This document shows, piece by piece, positions 17,033 through 28,060 of a DNA stretch of 64,000 bases (position 1 is the first letter of the stretch; every line of letters starts with the position of its first letter). Made by a program: the position numbers and the translations under genes. Under the pieces are notes generated by a model, which was given only the letters and a program-made list of their open reading frames with translations, had not been told where the DNA came from and did no database searches. Origin of the DNA: Pseudoramibacter sp. (GTDB taxonomy: Bacteria > Bacillota > Clostridia > Eubacteriales > Eubacteriaceae); assembly GCF_022484225.1 (NCBI RefSeq), contig NZ_JAKVLT010000001.1, forward strand, positions 62,001 to 126,000, in the 5' to 3' direction.

Positions 17033-17545
17033 TTATGCCTGCTTCATCAGCACGTCGAGAAAAGCCTTCGCATACTGGGGCAGATCCGGCGGGCGTCTGC
17101 CGGACACAATGTTGCCGTCGATCACCACGGCTTCATCCACCCAGGTCGCGCCCGCGTGGCGCATGTCATCTTTGATGCCCGGGGTGCTCGTGACCGTGCG
17201 GCCCATTAAAATGTCTGCTGAAGCCAGCACCCAGCCGGCATGGCAGATTTCGCCGATCACCTTGTTCTGTTCGTCCATCTTTTTCACCAGTTCAAGGACT
17301 TCCGGAAACCGTCTGAGCTTGTCCGGCGCCCAGCCGCCAGGAACGAGAATCCCGTCGTAATCGTCCGCGCTTAAATCTTTAAAAGACAGCGTCACTTCGC
17401 AAGGCACGCCGTATTTCCCGTGGTACGTCCCCGGCTTTTCCGCCGCGAGATCGACCTGAACGCCCGCCTCGCGAAGCCTAAGCGTCGGATACCACAATTC
17501 CAAATCTTCAAAATCTTCACTGACCAGTGCTATTACTTTTTTCAT
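17033..17545 (-). CDS. DJ-1/PfpI family protein
   Basis: 170 residues of the DJ-1/PfpI fold. The nucleophile elbow is GEICHAGWVLASADIL, with Cys near 101 followed by His, and an acidic residue at DFEDLELWYP near the N-terminus that typically forms the third active-site position. The C-terminal WVDEAVVIDGNIVSGRRPPDLPQYAKAFLD is typical of PfpI proteins. Members act as glyoxalases, deglycases or peptidases; which one cannot be decided here. Single gene. Confidence 0.88.
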   Translation of the reverse strand: MKKVIALVSEDFEDLELWYPTLRLREAGVQVDLAAEKPGTYHGKYGVPCEVTLSFKDLSADDYDGILVPGGWAPDKLRRFPEVLELVKKMDEQNKVIGEICHAGWVLASADILMGRTVTSTPGIKDDMRHAGATWVDEAVVIDGNIVSGRRPPDLPQYAKAFLDVLMKQA

Positions 17546-17664
17546 CGCTGTTCTCCTTATTGTTTGTTAATTTTATGATATAACGCTATTATTTGTAATC
17601 GCTTTATAGGTTATAGTCTATCACGCCCTGGCCATTCTTTCAATGACCGCCTATTTCAAAACAT

Positions 17665-17708
17665 AAAAAAGCCCCGCAAGCCAATCTTAAATGGCCCACG
17701 GGGACGTA
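17665..17708 (-). terminator. Terminator after the amidohydrolase pseudogene
   Basis: CCCCG(TG)GGCCA pairs with TGGCTTGCGGGG on the minus strand and is followed by CTTTTTT. Confidence 0.75.
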
Positions 17709-17723
17709 AATTCTTTTGACTTT

Positions 17724-18778
17724 TTAGATCAGCGCGAGGAACATATCCCGCGCCGTTTTCAAAATCGCGTCGTTAAAGTCGTAATGTTCCGTGTGCAGGG
17801 GCGGATAATTTTCGCCGGTTCCGATGTAGAAAATCGCCCCGGGCATCGCCTTGAGGTAATAGCCGAAATCTTCGGAGGCATGCCACAGGTCGGGCATTTC
17901 GATGACGGGATGGCCGGTCTTCTTCGCCGCTTCCCGGACTTTCTGAAGATTTTTCGTGTGGTTGCGGGTTTCAGGGAAATAGTCGTGAATCTCGAAATCA
18001 ACTTGAAAGCCATCCCGGTCTGCCAGATCTTCGGCATACTGGCGCAGTTCCTGTTCGATGCCCTGCATGTCCCGTTCGTCTTCGGCCCGGAGGGTGACGG
18101 ACAGTTCCCCTTCCCCGGCGGAGATACCGAAGTCTTTGGTGCCCACCACGACGTTGACGACGGTGCAGAACACCAGCGTCGCATAGGGCCGCTTCGCAAT
18201 GGCCTCGACCCGCTCGATGAGATGGGCAATGACAAAAGCGGGGTTGCGCCCCTGCTCCGGCGCACTGGCGTGGCACGGCGTCCCGATCAGGTGAATCGTC
18301 AGGCCTTCGGACGCCGGCTGGCTCAGGCCCTCCCGGAGGACGATGCTGTTTTCGGGACGCCCTGTCCCGTTTCTTCTGCCGGCTGAAAGACCAGATAAAT
18401 TTTTCTCTGAAAAGGCTGCGGTCTCTGGCTGACGGCGACGGCGAGCGCCGCAAGGGCTGCCGAATGGCCATCGTGGCCGCAGCGGTGAGAAACCCCGGGC
18501 ACTTCCGAAGCGTAGGGCAGCGTGGGAGCTTCGTCAATGGGCAGGGCGTCCATGTCCGCCCGAAAGGCGATAGGTCTCTGGTTTTCAGCCTCTGGCATAT
18601 AGAGGGCATAAAACCACGTGCCCTTGTCCACGATCTCAAGATCTGTGCGGTCCGTGATAAAGGCCATGAGGTGCGCCTTTGTCCAGTTTTCCCGGCCCGA
18701 AAGCTCCGGATGCCGGTGCAGGGCGTGGCGCAGAGCAACAATCTCCTCTAAATTTTCATCTCGGCATTGTTCTTTCAT
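17724..18778 (-). pseudogene. M20-family amidohydrolase/peptidase broken by one frameshift
   Basis: The N-terminal part (18323-18778) carries ALRHALHRHPELSG, ADMDALPI and VSHRCGHDGHSAALA, the metal-binding signature of amidohydrolases such as hippurate hydrolase. Near 18350-18370 the frame shifts by one base; the correct continuation is PENSIVLREGLSQPASEGL in another frame, which leads into the C-terminal part (17724-18173) with HASEDFGYYLKAMPGAIFYIG. Both halves are otherwise well preserved, so the lesion is recent or a sequencing error. An intact product would have about 350 residues, somewhat short for the family. Confidence 0.85.
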
Positions 18779-18916
18779 CAGATCCAGTCTCTCTTTCTTT
18801 TTAAAACATAAAAATTATTATGATGATCATATCATATTTTGACTTAAAAAGGATCAGAGAACAAAAAATTCCCGCATACTTACAGGGATCAAAAGAATTA
18901 AGCCGCTTGCTGTTTT

Positions 18917-19468
18917 CTATCTTTCAAATTTTTGTTTGTCCAGCGTTTTGATCACTTTCGCCGGATTTCCGACAGCAACCCCATAATCCGGCACGTCTTT
19001 CGTGACCACAGCGCCTGCACCGACAACAGCGTGTCGGCCGATTGAGACGCCGGGCAGCACCGTGGCGCCAGCGCCGATCCAGGCATAAGCTTTAATCAAA
19101 ATCGGCCTGCACGTCAAAATCTGCAGATCGTAGGGATCGTGATTGTTGGTGATTAGCTGCACGTTGGCCGCAATTTGAGCGTGATCCTCAATGGTAACAC
19201 CGCCACGGGCCATGGCCAGCAGGTTGGAATTGATATAAACGTCTTCCCCAATCTTCATCGTCCCGACGCAGGACCCGTTAATCGGCGGTGCGATCATGCT
19301 GTTTTCGCCGAGATTATCCCCGAACAGTTCTTGAAGCAGTTTTTGATAATCCTCCGAAAAAGGCAGGGTATGATTGAGCTGAAATAAAAGCTCGGTCTGC
19401 CGTTGCCCTTCTGCTCTCTCTTTCGGGGTCATCAGCCGCATATCTACGCTTTCTTCTGTACATTCCAT
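18917..19468 (-). CDS. Maltose/galactoside O-acetyltransferase-like protein
   Basis: 183 residues with the left-handed beta-helix hexapeptide repeats of the LacA/Maa family. The N-terminal capping helix region (ERAEGQRQTELLFQLNHTLPFSEDY) and the repeat section with ITNNHDPYDLQ, PILIKAYAWIGAGATVLPGVSIGRHAVVGAGAVV and VGNPAKVIK are typical. The His in TNNHDPY corresponds to the catalytic base. It transfers acetyl from acetyl-CoA to a sugar. It is preceded by AAAAGGAG and follows a flavodoxin remnant. Confidence 0.9.
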   Translation of the reverse strand: MECTEESVDMRLMTPKERAEGQRQTELLFQLNHTLPFSEDYQKLLQELFGDNLGENSMIAPPINGSCVGTMKIGEDVYINSNLLAMARGGVTIEDHAQIAANVQLITNNHDPYDLQILTCRPILIKAYAWIGAGATVLPGVSIGRHAVVGAGAVVTKDVPDYGVAVGNPAKVIKTLDKQKFER

Positions 19469-19482
19469 TGGAGTTCTCCTTT

Positions 19483-19689
19483 TTATTTTTTCTCATCCAA
19501 AAGCATTACGCCCTGGGGCGGGTTAGCGTCGATGGCTCCGACAATCTTGTGGGGCAGATAGGGCGCTTCCAAATAGCAGATTTCATCTTCGCGCAGTCGC
19601 CGACTTTTTCATTTGGGCAGATTCTGAATGCTGCCGTTGACGTAATTTTCCCCGGTTCTGGAATAATAAATCACGAGTGTTTTTGCCAT
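19483..19689 (-). pseudogene. Flavodoxin gene remnant
   Basis: From the ATG at 19689 the frame reads MAKTLVIYYSRTGENYVNGS, the FMN-phosphate loop of short flavodoxins, and stops at TGA (19609-19611) after 26 residues. Downstream sequence up to 19483 stays protein-like in another frame (YLEAPYLPHKIVGAIDANPP) but is not recognisable flavodoxin. Most of the gene, normally about 150-180 codons, is gone. It lies 8 bases after the aldo-keto reductase stop and was probably part of its MerR-driven operon. Confidence 0.7.
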
Positions 19690-19697
19690 TTCCTCTA

Positions 19698-20852
19698 TCA
19701 CCTTTCTGCACTTTTTTCAAATTCGCCGGCCACGTCTTTCAAAAGCTCCCGGATTTTAAGATGCTGGGGGCAGACGCGTTCACAGCCGCCGCAGCCGATG
19801 CAGTCGCTGGCCTTGCTGTGGTCTTCCATCGTCAGCACATTGCCGTAATAATAATCCATGTTCCAATCATGAAATACTTTTTTCTTGTTGAAGCAGGCGA
19901 ACATATCCGGTATCCGGATCTGTTTCGGGCAGTGATTTTCTTCCACGCAGTAGTGGCACGCCGTGCACGGAATCATTTCCAGGCTGTCAAACACTTTGGT
20001 CACGCCGCGGACTGCGGCCTGTTCTGCTTCGGAAAGGGGCTTAAAATCCTTCATGTAGGCGATATTGTCCTGCATTTGTGCCAAAGTGCTCATGCCGGAC
20101 AGCACGACGCGGATGCCGTCAAAACCGGCCGCAAACCGGATGGCGTAGCTGGCGTTGGAATGGGGTGTCCCGTTCTTATGATTTAAATCGTCATAAATTT
20201 TCTGGGCCTCCTCAGGCAGATTGACGAGGCTCCCGCCTTTGACCGGTTCCATGACGAGCATCGGCTTGTGGTGCTTCCGGGCGACTTCGTAAACCTTGCG
20301 GCTTTCAACCGAAGAATCGTCGTAATCCAGATAATTAAACTGAATCTGTACGATCTCAATTTCCGGATAATCCGTCAGAATCCGGTCCAGCACCTCAGCC
20401 TTGTCGTGGAAGGAAATGCCAACGTGGCGGATCTTCCCTTCTTTTTTCAATTCAAAGGCGGTTTCGTAGGCGCGGCAGCGCTTGAACTTTTCATAATTGA
20501 CCGCGCCCTGGGCGTGCATGAGATAGAAATCAAAATAATCGACGCCGCACCACTTCAGCTGATTTTCAAAGAAAGGCCGGATATCTTCTTCGGAATGGAA
20601 ATACGGGTCCGTCAGCTTGTCCGTGAGGATATAATCTTCCCGTTTGTGGCGGCTGGTCAGGGCATCGCGGAGGGCCAGCTCGGATTTGCCGTCCAGATAG
20701 CCGTGGGCTGTGTCAAAATAATTGAACCCGTTTTGAAGAAACAGATCCGTCATCTGAATCATCTGATCGAGATCCACTTCGCCGTCCTTCATGGGCAGGC
20801 GCATGCAGCCAAATCCAAAATACTTTTTAATTTCAGGAAAGGTATGATCCAT
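19698..20852 (-). CDS. Aldo-keto reductase with C-terminal ferredoxin domain
   Basis: A 384-residue protein. The first 270 residues form the aldo-keto reductase barrel: FGFGCMRLPMKDGEVD, the catalytic Tyr region YFDTAHGYLDGKSELALRDAL, Lys in YILTDKLTDPY and His in YFDFYLMHAQG. The C-terminal part carries iron-sulfur cysteines in CTACHYCVEENHCPKQIRIP and CIGCGGCERVCPQHLKI, the usual arrangement in anaerobe reductases of this type. It follows merR by one base and is under a MerR-type promoter. Confidence 0.92.
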   Translation of the reverse strand: MDHTFPEIKKYFGFGCMRLPMKDGEVDLDQMIQMTDLFLQNGFNYFDTAHGYLDGKSELALRDALTSRHKREDYILTDKLTDPYFHSEEDIRPFFENQLKWCGVDYFDFYLMHAQGAVNYEKFKRCRAYETAFELKKEGKIRHVGISFHDKAEVLDRILTDYPEIEIVQIQFNYLDYDDSSVESRKVYEVARKHHKPMLVMEPVKGGSLVNLPEEAQKIYDDLNHKNGTPHSNASYAIRFAAGFDGIRVVLSGMSTLAQMQDNIAYMKDFKPLSEAEQAAVRGVTKVFDSLEMIPCTACHYCVEENHCPKQIRIPDMFACFNKKKVFHDWNMDYYYGNVLTMEDHSKASDCIGCGGCERVCPQHLKIRELLKDVAGEFEKSAER

Positions 20853-20853
20853 T

Positions 20854-21252
20854 TTATTCTCCTTTGTTTTGATTCACTTCGGGCCAGGTCAGTTTTCCGG
20901 TTTTCATCGCTTCTTCGTAGCGGGAGATTTTGTAGGCCAGCCGATCCATAGTGGCTTCAATCTGCTGTTTTTTCTGATTTAAAATCTCCATTTGGTTCTG
21001 AAGCAGCGTAAGTCTCGCTGGAATGGTCGCATCGCCTTCCTGGAAAAGCTTTTGATATTCGATCAGGCTTTCAATGGGAAGCCCCGCCTTTCTCATGCAG
21101 ATGGCCAGTTCCACCCACTTGAGATCTTCTTCCTGGTAATCCCGGATGCCGCTGGCAGTTCGCGTCACTTTCGGAATGATGTGCACCCGCTCGTAATAGC
21201 GAAGCGTATCCTGGGAAATGCCGTATTGTTCTGCTACTTCATGAATGGTCAT
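20854..21252 (-). CDS. MerR-family regulator
   Basis: 132 residues. The N-terminal winged helix (MTIHEVAEQYGISQDTLRYYERVHIIPKVTRTASGIRDY) and a following dimerisation coiled coil (about 75-115) define the family. No metal-binding cysteines are present in the effector end, so it probably senses an organic compound or redox stress. It is co-transcribed with the aldo-keto reductase. A 19-base-spaced promoter with a dyad sits directly upstream. Confidence 0.9.
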   Translation of the reverse strand: MTIHEVAEQYGISQDTLRYYERVHIIPKVTRTASGIRDYQEEDLKWVELAICMRKAGLPIESLIEYQKLFQEGDATIPARLTLLQNQMEILNQKKQQIEATMDRLAYKISRYEEAMKTGKLTWPEVNQNKGE

Positions 21253-21294
21253 CGCCGCCTCCTCTGTTTAACACTTTTCTTTTTATTGAAATGC

Positions 21295-21325
21295 ATCATA
21301 GCACTTGAAGTTGACTCCAAGTCAA
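21295..21325 (-). promoter_or_regulatory. MerR-type promoter with 19-base spacer and operator
   Basis: TTGACT (21320-21325) and TATGAT (21295-21300) are 19 bases apart on the minus strand. The spacer contains the dyad ACTTGGAGT-CA-ACTTCAAGT (21303-21322). Over-long spacers with a central dyad are the hallmark of promoters that MerR proteins activate by twisting the DNA. Confidence 0.88.
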
Positions 21326-21339
21326 GGGTTTTGGTCAAA

Positions 21340-21378
21340 ATAAAAACAGGACCCCGCGAATTTCACAGAATCCTGTTG
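21340..21378 (-). terminator. Terminator after the Zn-macrodomain gene
   Basis: AACAGGA pairs with TCCTGTT on the minus strand, 12 bases or so after the stop, followed by TTTATTTT. Confidence 0.65.
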
Positions 21379-21387
21379 ATGAAATGC

Positions 21388-22230
21388 CTAATTTTGGCAG
21401 CACAGTTCAGCTTCGTAAAGCCCCTTGTCTTCGTCTTTAAAGACGTTGAAAATCACGCGCTTCATTTTGCCCGGATGTGCGTCCAGCCAATCCGTCACGG
21501 TTTTGACCGCGAGCTCGCAGGCCCGGTCGTTGGGGAAACGGAAAACTCCGGTGGAAAGGCAGCAGAACGCCACGGTGGAAAGGCCGTTTTCAACGCACAG
21601 GTCCAGCACGTTTTGATAACAGTCAGAAAGATCCTTTTCAAGGGCCGGCGTCAGACGGTTCCCCACAATCGGCCCCACAACGTGAATTACGTGAGCGGCG
21701 GGCAAATTGTAACCGTCGGTGAGCATCGGCACCGCCGTCGGCTGCTCGTAGGTCTTGCCGTATTTTTCCCGGAGCGTCTGCATCTGGCGGTGGCAGGCCA
21801 GGCGCAGTTCGACCCCGGCGAAAGTGTGGATGCAGTTGTCGATGCAGGTGTGCATGGGCACAAAACAGCCCAGCATCTGGGAATTGGCGGCGTTGACAAT
21901 CGCATCTGAAGCCAGCCGTGTGATATCCCCCTGCCAGATCGAAATCACATCGCCGTTTGGATGATCACTCCCCTGTTCCCGAATGGTCGGAATGTCCTGA
22001 ATTTGGATAATGCCCTTTTCCTGATTTCTGGCTTTGAGATAAGCGTCCTGCACGGCCAGCACTTCCGGCGAAAGCGGCTTCGGCATGCGGATGTTCATGA
22101 GCGAGCGCAGAAGGCGTCTTTGATCTTCTTCACCGTCGGGCAGGGCCAGGTTCTGGTACCCGTCCGAATCTTCAATAAACACCCGAGTTAAATATTCAAG
22201 GCGTTCGGCCTGTGCTGCATTTTGGTCCAT
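21388..22230 (-). CDS. Zinc-containing macrodomain, protein-ADP-ribose hydrolase
   Basis: 280 residues. The C-terminal macrodomain (about 95-275) shows the ADP-ribose-binding start VISIWQGDITRLASDAIVNAANSQMLG. Directly after it comes GCFVPMHTCIDNCIHTFAG, whose Cys and His residues form the zinc site that marks the Zn-Macro class. The phosphate loop is CCLSTGVFRFPN. In staphylococci and streptococci this hydrolase is encoded with a SirTM ADP-ribosyltransferase and a lipoylated GcvH-like protein and removes their mark. Here only a SirTM scrap remains beside it, on the other strand. Confidence 0.9.
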   Translation of the reverse strand: MDQNAAQAERLEYLTRVFIEDSDGYQNLALPDGEEDQRRLLRSLMNIRMPKPLSPEVLAVQDAYLKARNQEKGIIQIQDIPTIREQGSDHPNGDVISIWQGDITRLASDAIVNAANSQMLGCFVPMHTCIDNCIHTFAGVELRLACHRQMQTLREKYGKTYEQPTAVPMLTDGYNLPAAHVIHVVGPIVGNRLTPALEKDLSDCYQNVLDLCVENGLSTVAFCCLSTGVFRFPNDRACELAVKTVTDWLDAHPGKMKRVIFNVFKDEDKGLYEAELCCQN

Positions 22231-22363
22231 AAGCTTTCCTTTCTGTATTTTGAGTTTTTTGTTTGGATAATTTTATTTTACCAGCTGCCGCCCGATCTTT
22301 AAACACTATGAAATCATAAAGTGACTCATAAATTTCTTAATCTCTTATTTTTCAAATGACACT

Positions 22364-22647
22364 ATGCTATATTTGATCCGCATTGTGTACAGCGGCTGCT
22401 TCTCCAATTTTGAGTCCAGAGCAGAACGCTGGGCCTATTGGTCCAGGTGGGCCTGGTTCAATCGTTTCGAGGCGATTCCAAAACCGACCCTTCAGCATTT
22501 AAAGGCGCTGCTCACCAGCAAAGACTATTTTGTCATGCATGATTATTTTTTTTCGAATTCAACCCCTACGACGACATCACCGTAAGGCAGATACGTAATC
22601 GTGATGGAAAAATGGTCCGGGCCAATTTTCTGAAATGCCTGTTATGA
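22364..22647 (+). pseudogene. Remnant of a SirTM-type sirtuin gene
   Basis: The plus-strand frame contains ERWAYWSRWAWFNRFEAIPKP followed by LKALLTSKDYFV, which resembles the middle of class M sirtuins (YWSR...NRY...KPxxxxLxxLxxxKDYFVxTTN). Both ends, including the NAD-binding GAGxS motif, zinc cysteines and catalytic His, are missing. A frame change near 22555 leads to NPYDDITVRQIRNRDGK of unknown origin, ending at 22647. Position next to the Zn-macrodomain hydrolase supports the identification. Confidence 0.6.
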
Positions 22648-22742
22648 TAAAGAAAGCGCTGCGCTGCTGTTTACAAACATTTAACATCTGCGCTCATTCA
22701 AAATGCTTGACGTAATATTTGGAATACCGCGCCAGTTCTGCA

Positions 22743-24131
22743 TTAAATTTTTTGTAGCCCATTTTTTCCATGAGGGTCTTCTTCCCCAGCCGGGTCTTTC
22801 GCCCGATAGCGTTCGGGGTCCTTGCCGATTTTTCTGAAATACGCTTTGATCTCCTTTTCGCAGCCGATATCGCCGGGTTCGTAAATCCGCTCGTCTTTGA
22901 TCTCATCCGGCAGGTACTGCTGTTTGACCCAGTGATTCGGATAGTGATGCGCGTATTTGTACCCGACGCCCCGCCCCAGTTTCCGGGCGCCCCTGTAGCT
23001 CGAATCCTGAAGATAAGGCGGGATCGGCAGATTGCCCGTCTGCCTGACCAGCGCAAGGGCCTTGTCTATGCCCACGTAGGCGGAATTGGATTTGGGTGCA
23101 GAGGCAATGTAGGCCGCAGCTTGGGCCAGAATGATTCGGCCTTCGGGCATCCCGACCCGTTCCACGCTAAACGCCGCAGAGGCCGCCACGCAGATGGCCA
23201 TGGGATCAGCGTTGCCCACTTCCTCCGAAGCGGCGATCAGCATGCGCCGAGCGATGTATTTCACATCTTCTCCCGCTTCGAGCATCCTGGCCAGATAGTA
23301 CAGCGCCGCATCTGGATCGGAGCCGCACATGGATTCGATGAAAGCCGCGATCGTGTCGTAATGATTGTCCCCGGTCTTGTCGTAGCGGATGGCCTTTTTC
23401 TGAATGCACTGCTCAGCGATTTCAACCGTGATGTGAATTTTGCCGTCTTTGCCGGGATGGGTGGTCAGCGCCGCCAGCTCTACCGCGTTTAAGGCTGATC
23501 GGGCGTCCCCGTCTGCGACATCGGCCAGAAAATCCGCGGCCTCCTCTGTGATGTCCGCGTGAAAAGCCCCAAGCCCTCTTTCTGACGTCAGGGCCCGGTG
23601 AATCAGCGTCTTGATGTTCGATTTGGACAAAGGCCTCAGCTCAAAGATCCTCGACCGGGACAGCAGGGCGCCGTTGACTTCAAAATAAGGGTTTTCCGTC
23701 GTCGCGCCGACCAAAATAACAGTGCCGTCTTCGACATAGGGCAGCAGATAATCCTGCTGGGCTTTGTTAAACCGGTAGATTTCGTCGATAAACAAAATCG
23801 TTTTGCGGCCGTAGCCGCCCAGACTTTCCTTCGCTTTCCGAACCACGTTCTCCATGTCTTTCTTTCCCGCCGCCGTCGTATTGACCTGATGAAAATCGGC
23901 AGCCGTCGTGTTGGCAATCACCCGGGCCAGGGTCGTTTTGCCCACCCCCGGCGGCCCGTAAAAAATAATGGAACTGAGACGGTCGGCTTTGATGGCCCGG
24001 TACAGCAGTTTGTCCTTTCCAATGATGTCTTCCTACCCCACCACTTCATCCAAAGTCCGGGGACGCATCCGGGCCGCAAGCGGGGCCTCTTTCTTTTTTT
24101 GTTTTTCCGCCGCGTATTCAAACAAATCCAT
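22743..24131 (-). pseudogene. rarA: Replication-associated recombination ATPase RarA/MgsA with in-frame TAG
   Basis: Reading from the ATG at 24131 gives MDLFEYAAEKQKKK, then RPRTLDEVVG, TAG at 24033-24035, and EDIIGKDKLLYRAIKADRL without change of frame. Relatives have DEVVGQ, so TAG replaces a Gln codon (CAG). The remainder is intact: Walker A YGPPGVGKTTLAR, Walker B ILFIDEIYRFNKAQQD, GATTENPYF and the tetramerisation domain. RarA acts at stalled replication forks. Restart within the frame would lose the N-terminal part only if initiated before Walker A, and no well-placed start is evident. Confidence 0.85.
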
Positions 24132-24255
24132 TTTTCTGGCCGCCTTTCACAATGATAAAAATTTTATTTGCCCTGACCCGCACCGGCCAGACTTTACGGT
24201 CTTATTATACCGCAAAATTTTCGGTTTTCTCTCTCTCTTCGCAAAGCCGCCTAAT

Positions 24256-24686
24256 ATGAATTTCATCTCTGAAATCCTGATAGCCCTCCGCATCACCTAT
24301 TCCAAAAAACAGCCGGGTCTGCGTTCAAAAGATATTGATAAATCGTGAAATCCATCGGTGGGATATACATCGAAAACTGGTACAGATCTTATCTTCTAAC
24401 GATTTTCACGACGTTTTACGCCCATAAAAAAGAACTGCTGATCATTCACAAAAACGGGCTGTCCCATCTCCTGCTCGATGTGCTGGACCAGTGTTTTAAG
24501 TTCGACGCTTTTCAGGGGAAAATCGGTTCGGCCCAGCCGTTTAAAGCGGCCTATCATATCGGCGGCATTTACCACAACTTGCTGCTGTGGATGAACCACG
24601 GCATGCAGGAAACGCCGGAGCAGATGTGCAGTATCGCCCTGTCCTTTATGCCCGAAGATTCCTTTACGCTGCTCAACGTCCAATAA
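24256..24686 (+). pseudogene. Fragment of a TetR-family regulator
   Basis: The 24345-24686 frame (start GTG) encodes IHKNGLSHLLLDVLDQCF and AYHIGGIYHNLLLWMNHGMQETPEQM, typical of the C-terminal ligand domain of TetR-like regulators related to DhaS. The DNA-binding half is missing; the 30 codons before it (from 24256) are only faintly similar and end in TGA overlapping the GTG. The gene looks truncated and non-functional. The stretch 24132-24255 holds nothing recognisable. Confidence 0.55.
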
Positions 24687-24705
24687 TGCAGACAAGGTGC
24701 GCATA

Positions 24706-24735
24706 AAAAAAGACAGCGGATCGCTCCGCTGTCTC
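24706..24735 (-). terminator. Terminator after the ferredoxin gene
   Basis: AGACAGCGGA pairs with TCCGCTGTCT around GCGA and is followed by a T-run on the minus strand. Confidence 0.9.
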
Positions 24736-24748
24736 TAAAACATAAACC

Positions 24749-24934
24749 TTACGCTTCTTCGATGGCGCCGACGGGGCAGCCGTCCATGGCTTCTGCCGCT
24801 GCGTCTTCGCATTCTGCCGGCACTTCCGCGTCGATAGCTTCTGCCGTTCCTGCGTCGGTCATGTGGAACACTTCCGGGCAGGTGCCTTCGCAGAGCCCGC
24901 ATCCAATACAACTGTCGTTGACTTTGTACTTCAT
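24749..24934 (-). CDS. Small ferredoxin
   Basis: A 61-residue electron carrier. Only one complete cluster motif is seen at the start (CIGCGLCEGTC, with a further Cys in DGCPVG near the end), so it holds a single [4Fe-4S] or [3Fe-4S] cluster, like ferredoxins of the Thermotoga/Desulfovibrio type. The middle and end are strongly acidic. GGAGG precedes the ATG. It follows enolase by 18 bases and ends the dehydrogenase-ric-eno operon. Confidence 0.9.
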   Translation of the reverse strand: MKYKVNDSCIGCGLCEGTCPEVFHMTDAGTAEAIDAEVPAECEDAAAEAMDGCPVGAIEEA

Positions 24935-24952
24935 TTGAGTACCTCCATTTTT

Positions 24953-26952
<2,000 letters not shown>

Positions 26953-26967
26953 GTCGGTTCTCCTTTA

Positions 26968-28005
26968 TTAAAAGCATCTCTCTGCCCGGTCTTTTTTGCA
27001 TTCTTCGATGCGGTTGCAGTGGTAGCAGAGTTCGTTGTCGCAGACGCCGTCTTTTTCGTAGAAGCTCAAGAGATTGTTCACCGTCGTTTCGGCGATGTTG
27101 TCCAGGGCTTCTTTCGTGAGGAACGCCTGATGGGACGTGACGATGACGTTTGGCATGGAGATCAGCTGGCTGAGGACGTCGTCGTTTAAAATATGGTTCG
27201 AACGGTCTTCAAAGAAGATGTCCGCTTCTTCTTCGTAAACGTCCAGGCAGGCCGCGCCGACTTTCCGGTCCTTGAGGCCTTCGAGAAGGGCTTGTGCGTC
27301 GATGAGGGCCCCTCGGGACGTGTTCAAAATCACGACGCCTTTTTTCATCTTATTGATCGCGTCTTGGTTGATGACGTGTTTGGTTTCTTCTGTCAGCGGG
27401 CAGTGCAGGGAGATGATGTCGCTTCTCTCAAAAAGTTCATCCAAAGAGACGTACTCAATGCTGCTGTCCTTCGCCGGGAATTTGTCGTAGGCGATCACGT
27501 GCATGCCAAAGCCTTTGCAGATGTCGATAAAGAGCCGGCCAATCCGGCCGGTGCCGATCACCCCGACAGTTTTGCCGTGGAGGACGAAGCCCGTCAGGCC
27601 GCTTAAAGAGAAATTGAATTCCCGGGTCCGGTTGTAAGCCTTGTGAATCCGGCGGACCGACGTGAGCAGCAGGGCTGCCGCGTGTTCCGCCACCGCGTAG
27701 GGCGAATACGCCGGCACGTGGGTCACGTGGATTTTGCCAAAGGCGTGTTCCACATCGACGTTGTTGTAGCCTGCGCAGCGCAGGGCGACCATCTTGATGC
27801 CGTAGGTGTCGAGCTTGTCGATCACTTCTGCATTCACTGTGTCGTTTACGAAAACACAGACCGCGTCCGAGCCTTTTGCCAGTTCCACCGTATCCGGCGT
27901 CAGTTTGGTTTCTAAAAATTTAAATTGAATATCGTGTTCTTTTCCGTAATGTTCAAACGAAGGTTTGTCGTAGGGTTTCGTATCAAAAAATGCAACTTTC
28001 ATCAT
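26968..28005 (-). CDS. D-2-hydroxyacid (lactate) dehydrogenase with cysteine-rich tail
   Basis: NAD-dependent reductase of 345 residues in the D-lactate dehydrogenase family. The NAD-binding motif is GVIGTGRIGRLFIDIC; catalytic residues appear as Arg in LNTSRGALID, Glu in DVYEEEADIFFED and His in VTSHQAFLT. An extension of about 25 residues follows the normal end and carries five cysteines in CDNELCYHCNRIEEC and ERCF, not needed for catalysis and possibly a metal or redox site. First gene of an operon with ric, eno and ferredoxin; divergent from the Crp/Fnr gene. Confidence 0.92.
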   Translation of the reverse strand: MMKVAFFDTKPYDKPSFEHYGKEHDIQFKFLETKLTPDTVELAKGSDAVCVFVNDTVNAEVIDKLDTYGIKMVALRCAGYNNVDVEHAFGKIHVTHVPAYSPYAVAEHAAALLLTSVRRIHKAYNRTREFNFSLSGLTGFVLHGKTVGVIGTGRIGRLFIDICKGFGMHVIAYDKFPAKDSSIEYVSLDELFERSDIISLHCPLTEETKHVINQDAINKMKKGVVILNTSRGALIDAQALLEGLKDRKVGAACLDVYEEEADIFFEDRSNHILNDDVLSQLISMPNVIVTSHQAFLTKEALDNIAETTVNNLLSFYEKDGVCDNELCYHCNRIEECKKDRAERCF

Positions 28006-28060
28006 TGCGCCGCCTTTCTTTATTTCGGGAGCATTTGTTTTTGTTCTCTGTTCTTTGTTG

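Noticed and set aside
22694..22770. Short minus-strand frame ending KFNAELARYSKYYVKHFE
   Set aside because: Only about 25 codons after its ATG and overlapping the rarA end; it may be a gene scrap but cannot be supported.
15388..24131. Genome-wide reassignment of TAG
   Set aside because: TAG serves as a normal stop at the end of the Zn-macrodomain gene, and only two interrupted genes were seen.
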